A stretch of 64,000 bases of DNA from Marthasterias glacialis. Its lineage: Eukaryota; Echinodermata; Asteroidea; Forcipulatida; Asteriidae. Every line of letters begins with the position of its first letter. Position 1 is the stretch's first letter. Below the pieces are notes generated by a model. That model saw nothing but the letters and a program-made list of their open reading frames with translations. It was not told the origin of the DNA and did not search any database. Both the position numbers and the translations under genes were made by a program. Of this stretch, positions 34,020-46,900 are shown one piece after another. The stretch spans positions 13,775,338 through 13,839,337 of the forward strand of contig OU452234.1 in the NCBI GenBank assembly GCA_911728455.2. Direction: 5' to 3'.

Positions 34020-34265
34020 AAGAAATTTGTTTGTGTTTTACCAATACACCGATATGTGTTAAGCACTGTATAATTATACTTGGTACATTCCTGAGTTCTG
34101 TGATAAAAAACCACAGGCTTACTCCTCGAGTGGGATTCGAACCCACGACCCCGCCATTCTAGATCATATTCTTATCAACTAGACCACCGAGATTGCCCGG
34201 TAGCTAGAGGCAGTTCGAGTCCTATTAGCAGCGAGTACCGCAATCATTGTAATAGATGTTAAAGA
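34020..34265 (-). mobile_element. tRNA-derived SINE-A copy
   Basis: Antisense B box CGAGTGGGATTCGAACCCAC, antisense A-box region TATCAACTAGACCACCGAGA, and flanking blocks shared with 16078-16285 (TTTTACCAATACACCGATAT; GCAGCGAGTACCGCAATCAT). It is the clearest member of this family. Not a functional tRNA gene, because no acceptor stem forms. Confidence 0.7.
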
Positions 34266-37011
34266 AAATGTATTTGTGTTTTACCCATATAGGCCTATTG
34301 GGGATGTATTCAAAAATCCGCAAAATGTTATCAAAACATGATACACTCAACTTTAATACACAGTCAATGACTAGCTGTAAATACACTAAACATTATGTAC
34401 TACTTTATGTGACAAAAATGGAAGGACTTTCATGAGTATCAAACTGTATAGTAAAAAACTACTTTATCACTTTATCATACTGTTTTTGCAACATCTACCA
34501 CAACATAGTTTGCATCAAATAAACATTAAGTACTAATTCATCATTGTTATAACAATATGAAAACGAAACAATCTAGTACTGAATAACTGCTGGACCCGAG
34601 TGGTTTGCAGGTGTGCATTAAGTATGCCAATAAACTGACCGATTTTCTGGGAGTTTATCTTTTCGTACATATAGTAATACATAGATCCTTCAAATAGTTC
34701 AAATTATTTCAACATTTGAATTTGGATATGAATTTAAAAAAAAGGGGGACCGTCGGGCACAAACATAATTATGGACAGTCGTTCTTAATTTCATATTGTT
34801 TCATAATTATTATTATGTTATATGGCAGGCCAAGTCCTTATAAGAAATATTCTATAACACAGCAAAGTAGATAATTATCATACAGCTTTACCGCGAACCG
34901 AATATTTATACTATTTTTTTTAAACTAACAATGTTACAATGTAGTTCATTATCATGCTTCAGCCTCAGCGCATCCCGAGACATGTTCACATTCTAATATA
35001 CAAATAAACTGAAATGTATATTTTATTTTTTATAAATAACAGTAAAAACAACCACCCACGGTATTCACTCAACGAAAACCATTTCAACTATCGGATATTA
35101 ACATCTGAAATATAAATAGTGAATACGTATCTTTAAGTTATTGAGTTGAACACGTTTAAAGCTACCGTTCCATCTCTTTTGCTAATAATAATTATACAAA
35201 ATACTTTCAAGGTAAATCTCTCCGTCTACTTTGGTAAACATCGGCTTTTTAAATATCTAAAAACACATAATCGTGTGCCAAATAGTACTGATGACACAGT
35301 TATTGCAACATTCATGTAAATATTAACAACTTTCAAATACAAAGAAATAAATACAAACGCTACACCGGTCTGCTGAAATAATAATTATACTATGGCAAGA
35401 ACAGCTATAATTTACCCTGGACACGATTGAATAAACCTTTAAATTGATGTCAACCCCGCACCCAATCAAAACGTTGAGTTGATAAAATGGATGCACGGTG
35501 CCGTTTATATACATAACAAATTCAATTCATTTTTATTGCACTCAGATAGCTATATACAACCATGATATCCTTATGGTAACGGAAGTATGGCTTAGTTTCA
35601 CACTGCATTGAGTTGCCCTCACGGTTTTGAACATTGCTGACTTGGGAGGCTGACCACCCAATCTTTCCTGCACAGAATTCTCACTGAGGTTCTTTGTCAT
35701 GTTTGTCAGAGAAATAAGAGAAAGGTGGAATGCCTGTATACTTAGGAATATTGAACTCGTAGATGTTAATAAACTCAACCTGAGGCCCACAGTATTTCAC
35801 AATTGTTTGTATACAAACTTTAGATTATTTCTTTTTTACTTCGTTTTTTCCCCCTCTTCTTCGTGTGAGCAGTACAGAAATTTGATTTGTGTGTGTGGGT
35901 GTCCTTACACTCACCAACTTACAGAGCACTTTACGCGATGGAACAATGCTACCCCACAAGGTTTTCTTTGTTCCAGCGCTACCCCACAGAGGAATTCTTC
36001 AGAAAAGGGAATAATAGAACAACAATAGGAAGACCCCGTAACTGCCATACGTAAGGGTGTGTGGGTGTGTTTGTGACGTAGTGACAATTTCAACTGATAT
36101 TCACCGCTGGCTGGTATAAAAACAAAAGTGTTTTATTTTTTTTTTTAATTTTTCAAAAGAGGACAGTCTATCCTAACATAGGTTTGATTACATTTGGTAA
36201 TCATTTTTATGAAATCTGACTGTTCATGATGTTTAATTTGAGCACATATACCTCTGGTGAGTCATGATATGCTTGTACGGGATTGCATGATTGAATCAGT
36301 ACATCATCGAAGCAAATAAACACACAAGATTGTCGCTTGTTTTTTCTTCATCATAATTTTTGACTGGGGACGTTTTCGCCATAAGCTTTGCCTTTTCGAA
36401 CGTGCTCCGTACTCCGTTTCCCTTTTCACACTGATTGCTGTTCTGGTAATGTTTTCACTTTGACTGGTGTTTATTATATTTCTCTGCTGATACACAGTAA
36501 AGTTGCTACACAGGATGGATTAGTAAGGCTAATAGTGCAGTGTTCTTACTTTGATTCAATACATAAATGAAAAAAAACTGTGAAAATTTGGGCTCAATCT
36601 GTCCACTTTTCAGTTTAGTACACATTATTGCCCTTAATTTCGATTGTTACAACCGAAATCAGCTGTTGCGTTTTTTTAGGTTTTCAGATACGGTTTTCTC
36701 GAATATGACAGCATTTCAGAGTATTAACTTCATAACTTCTGACTAAAACTAAACAATAATGTTTGATATCCTTACCAGTCCTGAATAGTGCTTTAAAGAG
36801 TTTGCCCATATACAGAGTTTTGAATAAATGAGAACTGAACAGAAAAAAACTGTAGTAAAATCATATTTTCTCTCTTATTTTGTTTTAGAATGGAAATATC
36901 CTGACAAATCACAGCTTTTTTTTTAAGTACTACTCGTCTTCCTCCTTCTGTCTGGGACCTGCAGTTGTGTGGTGTAGTTAAGACCAGGGACCAAAAAATA
37001 AAAAAATGATT

Positions 37012-37131
37012 ACCAGCCAAAATACCATTTCACATGTACAATTTGTGACTGGTTTCCTGCTAAAAAGCGCTTAGCAGAAATTTGTTAAGCAATATTTTCT
37101 GCTTAAGCAGCTCTATGGAATTGGCCCCCAG
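37012..37131. mobile_element. GGCCAATTCCATAGAG MITE, truncated copy
   Basis: Right end GCTTAAGCAGCTCTATGGAA then TTGGCCCC is the family terminus; inside are CACATGTACAATTTGTGACT and TTTCCTGCTAAAAAGCGCTT, shared with 47911-48099. The left end is missing. Confidence 0.6.
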
Positions 37132-37728
37132 ATTTGCTGACTTTGTATTGGTGACTTTCCAGGCCTCTGAATCAGGGACCAATAGATCGTGCAAGCCTCG
37201 AGCATCTTCTAACATGGAGAACTGCAAAATTCACACGTAAAAGCAATGTACTTTTGACACCAAGAATCCCCCCCGAAATTTGAATGCGTCCCCAAAGACT
37301 CTCGAGCAAGTCTATTTCAGAGATTTGCTTAGGAAGAAAACTTCTGCTACCCCTCCTAGTCGACTGAGAATCCAATGCCATTCACACGCTTGAGTGATCA
37401 TGAATGCTTTCGAAAGGTGACCCATTCACTAGTGCACACACTGCTCCTCCCAGCGTTAAACCAAGGGTCGTGTACAAAACCAATGAGGAAATTGGTATTA
37501 GGGAATTTTGAATGTTTCAAATGGTTTATCAGTAGGTGGATTTCTAAGGAAGAATTAAGCAGGGAACCGGTTACAAACAGTGGGGATGACATGGTACACT
37601 TGACTGGTAACCGTTGTAGGCTTAGCCAGTCTCAACTCTATGAAATTAGGACGTGATATATTGATGGATTCAAGGTAATTTGCATTGTAAGTAAGAACAA
37701 TAGACATTTAATGCCCCAGGATCAAGGT

Positions 37729-37939
37729 TCATCCAATCAGCCAGACCATGGTCATCACGTTCACAAAGAGTACACTCCAGGCAACCTCACTGCTTCTTGG
37801 TCCCCCGGCGATGTACGTACAGTTTGTGATTTTATAATTGGTCGGAGATGGGCACCTGTTTTGGCTCGCTAGTGATGCCGCGACGTCTTCGTGAGCGCAG
37901 GTTCCGTTGATGATGCGGAAAGCTCCGGTGGCTGAAACT
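37729..37939 (-). CDS. Gene C last exon: C-terminus and stop
   Basis: Encodes VSATGAFRIINGTCAHEDVA, RCPSPTNYKITNCTYIAGGP and a final hydrophobic stretch (VAWSVLFVNVMTMVWLIG) with stop TGA. No residues follow the hydrophobic stretch, as expected for a GPI-anchor signal, which alpha2-delta proteins have. Confidence 0.92.
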
Positions 37940-40900
37940 CTGCAAGTTTTTTTTTTAAGAAAAGGGCATGAACTAGCTACAAAATGTTCTGAAAGACAAC
38001 ACATGGCACTGTTCGCAACCCGATTTGAAAATTAATCAAAGAGGACATCCTTGCTTCACTTTGTCTACAAAACCAAAGGAGACGTTCCGGCAATGGGAGA
38101 ACACAGAGAAATCCTCGATTTACTGTGTCTACAAACTTAGGTGTGTGTGTTTTAAAAATGGCTAACTTATGAACAATGAAGACAATGGGGACTGGGAACA
38201 AAAGGTCTCCACAGGGGGGCTTCTAAAGAGAGGGATGCTCCACAAGGGACTTGTGTACGAAGTCCATGGGAGGATGTTAAGTACAGTGACAAAGGAAAGA
38301 ACAATAGAAATCTCCACAGGGATGCATGTGTGAGTTTGTATACACAATCAAACAAACCAGGGACCTATAACAAAAGGGAACAATAGAGTCCCCGGTTCCC
38401 CAAGTGTCCCCAGTTGCCAAAAGTGAACAAAACATATGGGAGGTGTTGCAAAAAAAGTTGGAGTACAAGCAAAAGAGGAACAATAGGGTGTCCCGGATTG
38501 CAGGTGAATAGGGTGTGTGCGTGGTGGGGGGGGGGGGGGGGTGAAGGGGGGCAGGCGTGGGGGGGGGATGGAGGAGGGCAGCTCACCTATTTGTGATTTT
38601 GCAGTTGAAGTTGAAGTACATGCCCTCCTTGTTGTTCCTCCAATTCTCCACGACGAGAAGGAAGAGGTTTGTCTTGGGAAGGGACGTGACGTAATAGAAT
38701 CCTGACTTACACGATCCCGATATATTACCAATGATCATACCACTTGGTTCTACAACACAAACAAGAGTGATCAAGAAGTGAACGTGAAGAGTCCACCAAA
38801 AGAACATGAACAGCGTGTGTAGCAGTTTCAAATCAAGTTCACACAGTCATATTAAAAAGTTTTACAGCACTGGGCAAACTGTTGGTAAACATTTTAAAAT
38901 GAAATGGAAATTAAAAAGGAAGTCCCCTTAAGGAATAAGTAAATTTGGGGTGACACCATGAAGTAATGGTGTTACCACAAACCTCACTAGATTGTATTCC
39001 CACCTTGCAAAGTTTCAAATCCTACCGAAATCTGTAATAATAAAGTGTAAATTCTACAGTTGACAAATGTTACGAAATGGTAAAGAATCTTCTTGTATCC
39101 AAAGTGGATCATCAGCTTACCTAGAACAGAGCTATTTGCCTGGTAACCCACCACGTCTTGAATGCAGCCAAACTTACTGGAGAAACTTGGAATCGGTCCC
39201 TTGTTCTTGTAATAATCATCCAGCTCTTCTGGAGTCTTGGCTATGCCTATTAGATTCACCTGAAAAAAAGACAAAATTACATTAAAATAACAGCCTGTTT
39301 AAAACGGGGAAAAAAATACTCAAAGTATTTCATTTACTTTCTTGCAAAAAAACAAGTCAATGCCATCTACCTGAGGCTTACGATTGCAAATTTTTCAAAC
39401 CGGAATTTAAACTTTTTGGTAACAAAAAATTCGGTGCTAATTTGCATTATGGACATGGGCCCTGTCTCAACCTTGTTCCCAGGGGTGTATTGATATCACC
39501 ATGCCATTTTCCCCCACGATGCCGCACTCAATCGTAACCCCCAGATTTGTATAATTTTAAGTGTACAAATATATGGCACAGATGGTATGCATGGTAACCC
39601 ACAAAAGAGGCATCACATCATACAGCAACTGGTCCCCTTTCATTCTTTGATCTTGCTTTACATGCTTAACTGTATGCACTTTAGAGTGACCGTGTGAAAC
39701 ATTTTATGTTTGAAGTGCGATCGCGTCAAAATACCTGCATTTTGACAAGCGCTCATACCCCAATGTTTTTGCCACCAGAACTTGAGCTAGATGCACTAAA
39801 GAAGGCTCGGCCAAGCCAACACCAAGGTGTGTACTTACCCTGGGGGCTGATGCGGACAGACTACAAGATCCTTGGAAATCAATGGTCTCCTTGCGGATGA
39901 AGAACTGATGTTTGTAGATGAGCTCCCTCATGATCTCGCCTTCCTTCTTACCGAGGGAGACTTGGTTGTACTTTGCCGTGTCGAAATCACTGACGTTAAT
40001 GAACTCTGGGTCGATCACAATGTTGGCTGCATTGTCAAACAGGTAACACCTGTGATTGTAAGATTGGATTGCAGAGTTTGTATTAGATCATGGAATAAAC
40101 TACTAATTGAACATTCCAAGATCTCATTCTTCGTCAGGCGATAGAAGCTTCAATTTCGTGTGCACAAAAACTATTGAATGATCTCCCCCCATCAACTGCG
40201 GTCACTCGACCCCTTACAGACCTTCAAAAGACAGCTTCAGACACATCTCTTTGAATCTGCTGACATTTAATCTACTGCACCGGTCAGTACCCATCACGTG
40301 AAATTCTGCTGAACTTTTGTTTTTAAATTTTCTCCTCACTTTGCTGAGTGCCTGGGAGTAGGCAACTAGAATGATGGCGCTCTACAACTGCCTGATGGAT
40401 TGATTGATTTATTGATTGAGGTTTTTTGAGTTTAGTAATTACAGATTAAAGCCCAAGCTCAACATTGGTAAGAAGAAAAAACGAAAATGTTCACAGTTTA
40501 CATATACCTTACATGGTATAAAGATGATGGTAGAAAACTTTCCTTAAATAATACATGAAATAAGATCAGGAATTAATTTTTGTCTCAGTGAGACGAAAAA
40601 CTCTGCCTATAGGAATGCGTACAAAAATGCTGAATGCATTTTTACTGGGTTTTTTTTCGCAAATCAAGGTTTCGCAGGTTGGTTTTATGAAATATATCTT
40701 GAATTGTGCAAAGATGCATTTACAGTCAGTTTAACAATGTTGAGCAGTGGCTTTAAAATAGTTTTTAGTTCAAATCTACTCCTGCGGGGAAAAAAAACAA
40801 CAAATTTTTGAGCACTTTATGGATATGAACCTAGAGTAACTAGTTTGATTGAAACCCTGGGTTCAAGTCCACTTACTGCATTTTGCCTTATTTTTCTGCG

Positions 40901-43900
40901 GTCTTTCATAGAACACAGTCAGGGGTGTGAGTGGCCACAAAAAAAAAACTGAAACAGCCAGCAAAAAGCTGACATTTCAAAAGTTCCCATAGTTTTATAC
41001 AGAGCAGGTATACAAAACAGCTGAAATTCAGAGTAAAAATCTGAACCCCAAAAAAGCTGAAACCAGCTTAAAAGCTGAATTCTCACACCCCTGCACAGTC
41101 CAACAATTATGTCAACTCATCAACCCAAACTGCTGGAATGAATGGTTTTAAAAGCTTGTTCCAATCAGCTGCTCCATTGGACCGTTTCATTTGCTCATAG
41201 GATGAAACGATCCTCCAGTCCTATGGAAGGCTCCGTTGTATCACCTCATTTTCAACTACTTTTCTGACTAGATTAATCTGACCATTCCAACATTTGACAT
41301 GTTCTTGCATAGACCTTTCTTTAGCAGCCCGAGTTTTTTGCCAACCACAATGGCGAAACTACGGTCAGCCATCAATACAAAGCAAAAAACAGACAACCAC
41401 AGTTTGCAACTGTTAAACAATTATTCAAAAATTGTTATAGAATTTGTTGGAAAACAAACCAACCAATAATGGCATGTATTTTCTGTGAATAGAAAGTTTG
41501 CACAAGATGTTGAATTTGGTCACAACGTACTGTCAACAAGACTTGAAAGTTTTGCTACATTTGGCCATCCACGCCAATTAGCGCAGTTTGTTTATCAACA
41601 ATAGAAAGGTCTATAGAGACTCTGCAGTTGAGGGAATATGGGAAGACGCACCTTGTCATGCAGCCAGATTCTCCATCAGGACATGGATACTTATCGAGAC
41701 AAGACAACGGCATGTCTCGGTCCTGCATGATCTTGAAGACATTCTTGTGGAAGTCTTCATAGAGGATGTCCAAGGAAGTCACAGCTTCTACCTTCACCGA
41801 GGCGCAGCGAGTGAAGTCTGACAGGCCAGGCCTTTGACTTCTGTAACACCTCACTGTCAGATGAGAAGATATCATATTAAACTATTCAGGATAACAAGCC
41901 AATTAAAATTCATATAAACGTTCATGACAGCAAAAGAAAATAAATGTCATTGTCAAGAAATAAAGGCTACTCCTAAAACAAGTTCGAACTTGCACCAACG
42001 TTGCTTCTCTCCAAGACTTTTGGGGGCAAAAGGGTATGCTGAAAGGCGCAAGATTCTGTTTTTTGGAAGAGGCTTCGTGTGTAGGATGAAGGTAAGATAC
42101 ACTATTTAACACTACTGGGAGATAGTGAACTGGTTGCAGTTTTCAAAATGGTGAGATTTTGTTTGCACTGAGCCAACAACTGTACCAGGAAACTAAATAG
42201 TCATTCATATCCTGACCTTCGACCTCCCTCTTGGTGGTTTGATTTTAGACATGACCTTGGATAATAGATCTTTTCTTAATTGTACACTTGAACCTAGTCA
42301 TTGTACACTTGTTGAGCTCTAATGAGATTTGAAGTGTTTGATAGTTTCATTATTAAATCACATTTTTTTTTCTTTGTTCTTTATATCAGTGTGATCTTGT
42401 CTGATTTCTTGTGTTGCATCTGAGAAAATTCAGGCTTTTTTGAGTGAGCTACATTCACCAATAGTTTGGAGATTTACAAATCGTTACAGACATGTTCACT
42501 TAGTTCTGTGCACAGTTGTACTGCCAGACAAAACCCAGGCAGCTGAATGGTTTAAAATGATTGGTCAATTCACTAGAACATGTTATCCAAACCAGGGGTG
42601 GATTTCACAAAGCGCGAGGACTAGTCTTATCTCGCGTTAGGACGAGTAACTAGTCCTAACTTCTAGGACCAGTCCTAAGTTAGGACTACCACCCCAAGGA
42701 GGGATAATAGTGTCTTACCTGAGACACAATCAGCATCGGTACTGCATTGACATCCTCCGGGTTTCTTTCCCTCTATTTTATTACACTCCTCTTCCTCAAT
42801 GGATGGCATTCCTTCAAAGACTGCTTGAGACACGCTGATGATCTTACCCACCCCCGCCGAGTCCATATACGCCGTCGAGATGGTTGTCTTGTCCGAGTTG
42901 ACTATGACGCGATGATACCATGGTCTCCTGCAAACAAGTTCAAACACAGGATCTATCGGGTATCAGTTTAGTCACTAACCATTGAGGAGGAGTACAAAAA
43001 CTAGCCGAAAGAAGCGCGGAGTAGTAAATAAATATTGAATGCAAGTGAGTGCATTGTTGCAGAATATTAGCATGAGGTGAAATCATGACTATTCCATTTC
43101 ACGAGGCAAAGTCAAGTAAATTGGGAAAGCAAGATTTCACTGAGTGATTAAATTCTGCAACAATTGCATGACCAAAATGCATTCAATATTTGTTTCATAT
43201 AACTCACACATACATCCTTGTCATTTGAAACTTTTATCACAATAAACGGAAAATAGACACAGAAACTCGTCCATCCCATACTCTGAAAATTAAAGAAAAA
43301 AACTTCTACAGAAGATGGACGACTCCGTATCATCTGATCACAACCTTTTGCACAGGTGCTCCACTGCTTTAGCAGCGGTGCTCTACTGCTCAAAAACATT
43401 GGGAACAAGGATGATTCTAATTGTTGAATTGGGAAATACTATTCCCCATGGGTGAACAGAACGTTTTGATCGCCGGTGCGGATGAGAGTAACAGCGAATG
43501 TCACGTGATGTAAGTTCCACCAATCAAATGACAAGGATCTGGATGTGAATTATGTAATCAAGCTTAACTCCAAGGTAGCCCAAGGGGAGTGCCACAAAGT
43601 GATGTATTTTATTTTAAGAATTACTCATTTTCTTTTCTGTTGATGTTAATGATTACAAGTAACAATAAATCAGAATGATATGGCGTAAGGAACGCAAATT
43701 TACACACTTCCCCCGGTGTATGTGAATATTTACTAGTAACAAGAATTTAAAAGATTGTGGCCAAGGCAGCGCAGAATGACACGACTTATATGTTAATGTG
43801 AAAGTTTTGTTATGGTTATGTGCCCCAAGTTTTGTATATATTTAAGAGCCTCTGATTGGTCAAGTTTGAATCGTTGAATGGTTCTTTTGTGTTTGAGATA

Positions 43901-46900
43901 TATGGGAACTTTGGGGTAGTCACGAGAGGTAATTTTCCCGGGGTTGTTGTGGCGGATTTGCCCAAGCATTTTTCTGGGTGTCACTTGTTCGTCCGAGATT
44001 CCTGAGGAGAGAACACTTATGTTAGCCTCGATGTTATTGAGTTATTGACAACTCGACACGACTTCTAAGTCATTTTCTGGAGTTATTGAGAACTCTACCC
44101 GATTTTCAGACAGGGTTTGCAAGTGTTGTAAGCAATTGAGTGCTGTAAAGAGACACACCTGAAAACCTCAAGCAACCTGCCGGGTACTTTTACCAACGTT
44201 TACAAATAAAACCAGGATCGTCAGAGCATCCTGTAAGTAGTTATTTATGATTATCTGTACATAATGTAAAAGCTTTTGGAGTTAAAGGATTTAGTTGTTT
44301 TACTCTCTTCAAGGGTGGATATTATTCAAAGGATTTTCCAATGAAGAGTGCCATTTATTAGTTAACTCCTAGAAACTCACGGAGGCGAGAGAAGTTTGAA
44401 ACCATTCTAATTTTTTCTTTCAATCGCTGTTTACATGTTTACAAGATATGTGACATCAGACTCTGCAGAGCAGGTCGCAAATTTGGTTCACAAACCTCAC
44501 ACGGTCAAAAAATGTAACAATTTGCCATGGATGGAAGTAATCTCTGTATGAGTTTTGATTTTGTAACAAATGTTTTCAAGATCATCACAAACCATCAGAG
44601 GAGATTATTTCCAGATTGTTACAATAAACCTAACTAGAATGTCTTCCCAACATTTCCATTCCTAATTCATTTTCACATTTACATACTTGGTGGGGTCGTA
44701 GTAACGCTTTGACCTATGACCTGGATAAGTTCGAAACACTCCACTGCGGCAACCAATGTACGTCCACTTCACATCGGCCAGCATCTTCTTGTTCCGATTT
44801 CTCCAAATCTTCTCAATTTGAGACGTGATGAGAACGTCAGCCCTGATGACAAAAAAAATAAATAAAAAAAAACAAACAAACAGAAATTCAGTTAATTTTA
44901 TTCATTCATTATTTTTTAATAATATAACAAAAATCTAAATACCATAAAGAACTGCTGTAGATAAAGTCTGGGCAAATATCTGTGAGCCTTACACAAAATA
45001 AAAAAAACTATTGTTTTAAAATTTTGAGAAAACAATTTACAACAATGATTACTCCTCCTAATCACAACAGTAACTGTAACTGTTGTAATAATAAACAAGT
45101 TAGTATAAATAAGACAAAAACAATTGTTGATGTCTACTTGGCTATACTGAGAGTTTGGTCATTTTCATTTCATAATGGTTTATAACAATATGAATCACAG
45201 CAAAAGGCTGAATTGCTCATGAGTTACAATTAACAACAGCCAAAAGAAAATAGAGAACTACATCAACTTAAATAAAAAACAAACAGTAAAAATGACCCAA
45301 AGATAAATATGCAATAAAAAAGATAAAAAACAATCCCAGTACTGACACTTGTGTCCTTAAGCGAGACAGTGAATCATTATTGCTTTGTCTTTGGATGGGA
45401 TGTAAAGCCGTAGGTCCCATGTGTTGTGTGATGCACATAAAAGAACCCAGTACATTTATCATTAAAGAGGATGGACCACGCTAGAAGTCTCTCTTTAAAA
45501 AAAGGTTTTACATCCCTAAATACAGCTATATATCTACCACGAAACAACAGTGACAGGATTATGGAATGCGTAGTTGTTCGTTTACAAAGGTAATTTCCGA
45601 GCCTCTTTTCACCCTCGCCTTGAGCCTCGCCTCGCCTCAGAACAACAGCAGTCGGTGCCTAAAAGTTGTCTCCAGAAATTCTAAAGAATAGTGACGTCGC
45701 AGGAAGTACTCCTCTGTCAAACGGCTGTTTGTTGTTACTCATTGAAGCATTGCTCAGTGCAGACCATCTGGGGATTCAGTACTTCCAGTGACGTCATAAT
45801 TTGTTTGCTGCCCTCATTTCCGGGATTTCGATAAATTTAGGCGGCGGGCTAGTTAAAAGGAGTACAAACTCCCTGCAAATATCACTTCTTTTGTCAATTT
45901 AATGTCACAAAAAAGAAGTTTGTCCGACGCAATAGTTATAGAAAGCAGAAAACTAAACAATAACGTCAACATCAATCACCATGGCCCATCCTCTTTAAGA
46001 GAATGGGTTCACCCTGGTGTTACTAGCATGGTTGGCAATTCCACCCCACAATCGACACTGTGCGTGTGACCCCTGACAAGGGTTGTTAGTGCAGTACCCA
46101 TCAAGACAAGACCAATAGACCTTTATCATGCTGCCACCATCTTGGTCATGTGCCCTGCATCCAATAACAGTAATGATGCTGACGTTCATTGTTCAAAAAG
46201 GAACCTGACTATTTGCCCTTCCAGCCTCAGTTTGGTTACACTGATTTGAATGTGAGAAAAACAAGATGGCTGCACCATGATAAAGGTCTATATCAGCACT
46301 TTTTGTAACCCAACATGTACATGAAATAACAAACCTGTGAAAGTTTAAGCTCTGAATCGGTCTTCAAAGTCTAAAGAAAATGATGAAATAGATATGTTTT
46401 CACCATTTTCAAAACATCTGGTCTTGGACTCCCGAGATCAAAACTAATTGTTTTACTTGATTTTCCAAAAGAAAGTATCTACTTCAAGGGAAGTTTTCCA
46501 CCATGACCATCTTTGTACCATGTAAGTTATACGCAAATCTTGAACACTCATAATTTTCAACCATATCAATGTTGTGCAAACCCTCCAAATATTATCATAC
46601 CTGATATGTTTTTGAACGAGCGAGTTCGGGCAACCGACATCTGCTTCTTCACTGTTGATGAACTTATGGGCTTGGACTGTTTTCTTAGCCAGGTCATCAT
46701 CGGCGAGGTAAGAATTAGGATCACAGTAGCATCTGGGAGCCAAGAAGAAACTGGAGTATAGGTACGAGACACGGAGGTCTGGGTACTTGGGTTCATCGTG
46801 AAACACTTCGATCTTCTCAAATTGACCTGAAGAAAAAACGAACAAATTATGATTCAATTGAATGCTTTACTTCAATGAATAATCAGCCAGATTAGATTTT

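Larger units (their letters stand above)
31793..37728. other. Intergenic region between genes C and B
   Basis: About 5.9 kb with no recognisable gene. The first few hundred bases should hold the promoter of gene B; ATTATAG stands about 40 nt before its ATG, but I would not call it a TATA box. Further out are one CTAGGTGG MITE (33704), a SINE-A copy (34020) and a truncated GGCCAATTCCATAGAG MITE (37012). The rest is AT-rich unique-looking DNA. Confidence 0.6.

Noticed and set aside
34130..34205. tRNA gene on the minus strand (GGTCTAGTTGATAAGA...GGTTCGAATCCCAC)
   Set aside because: Flanking blocks on both sides are shared with 16078-16285, and no cloverleaf acceptor closes; tRNA-derived SINE.
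37707..37712. ATTAAA polyadenylation signal for gene C
   Set aside because: It stands only 17-22 nt from the stop codon, which is unusually close; no supporting signal was seen, so it was not annotated.
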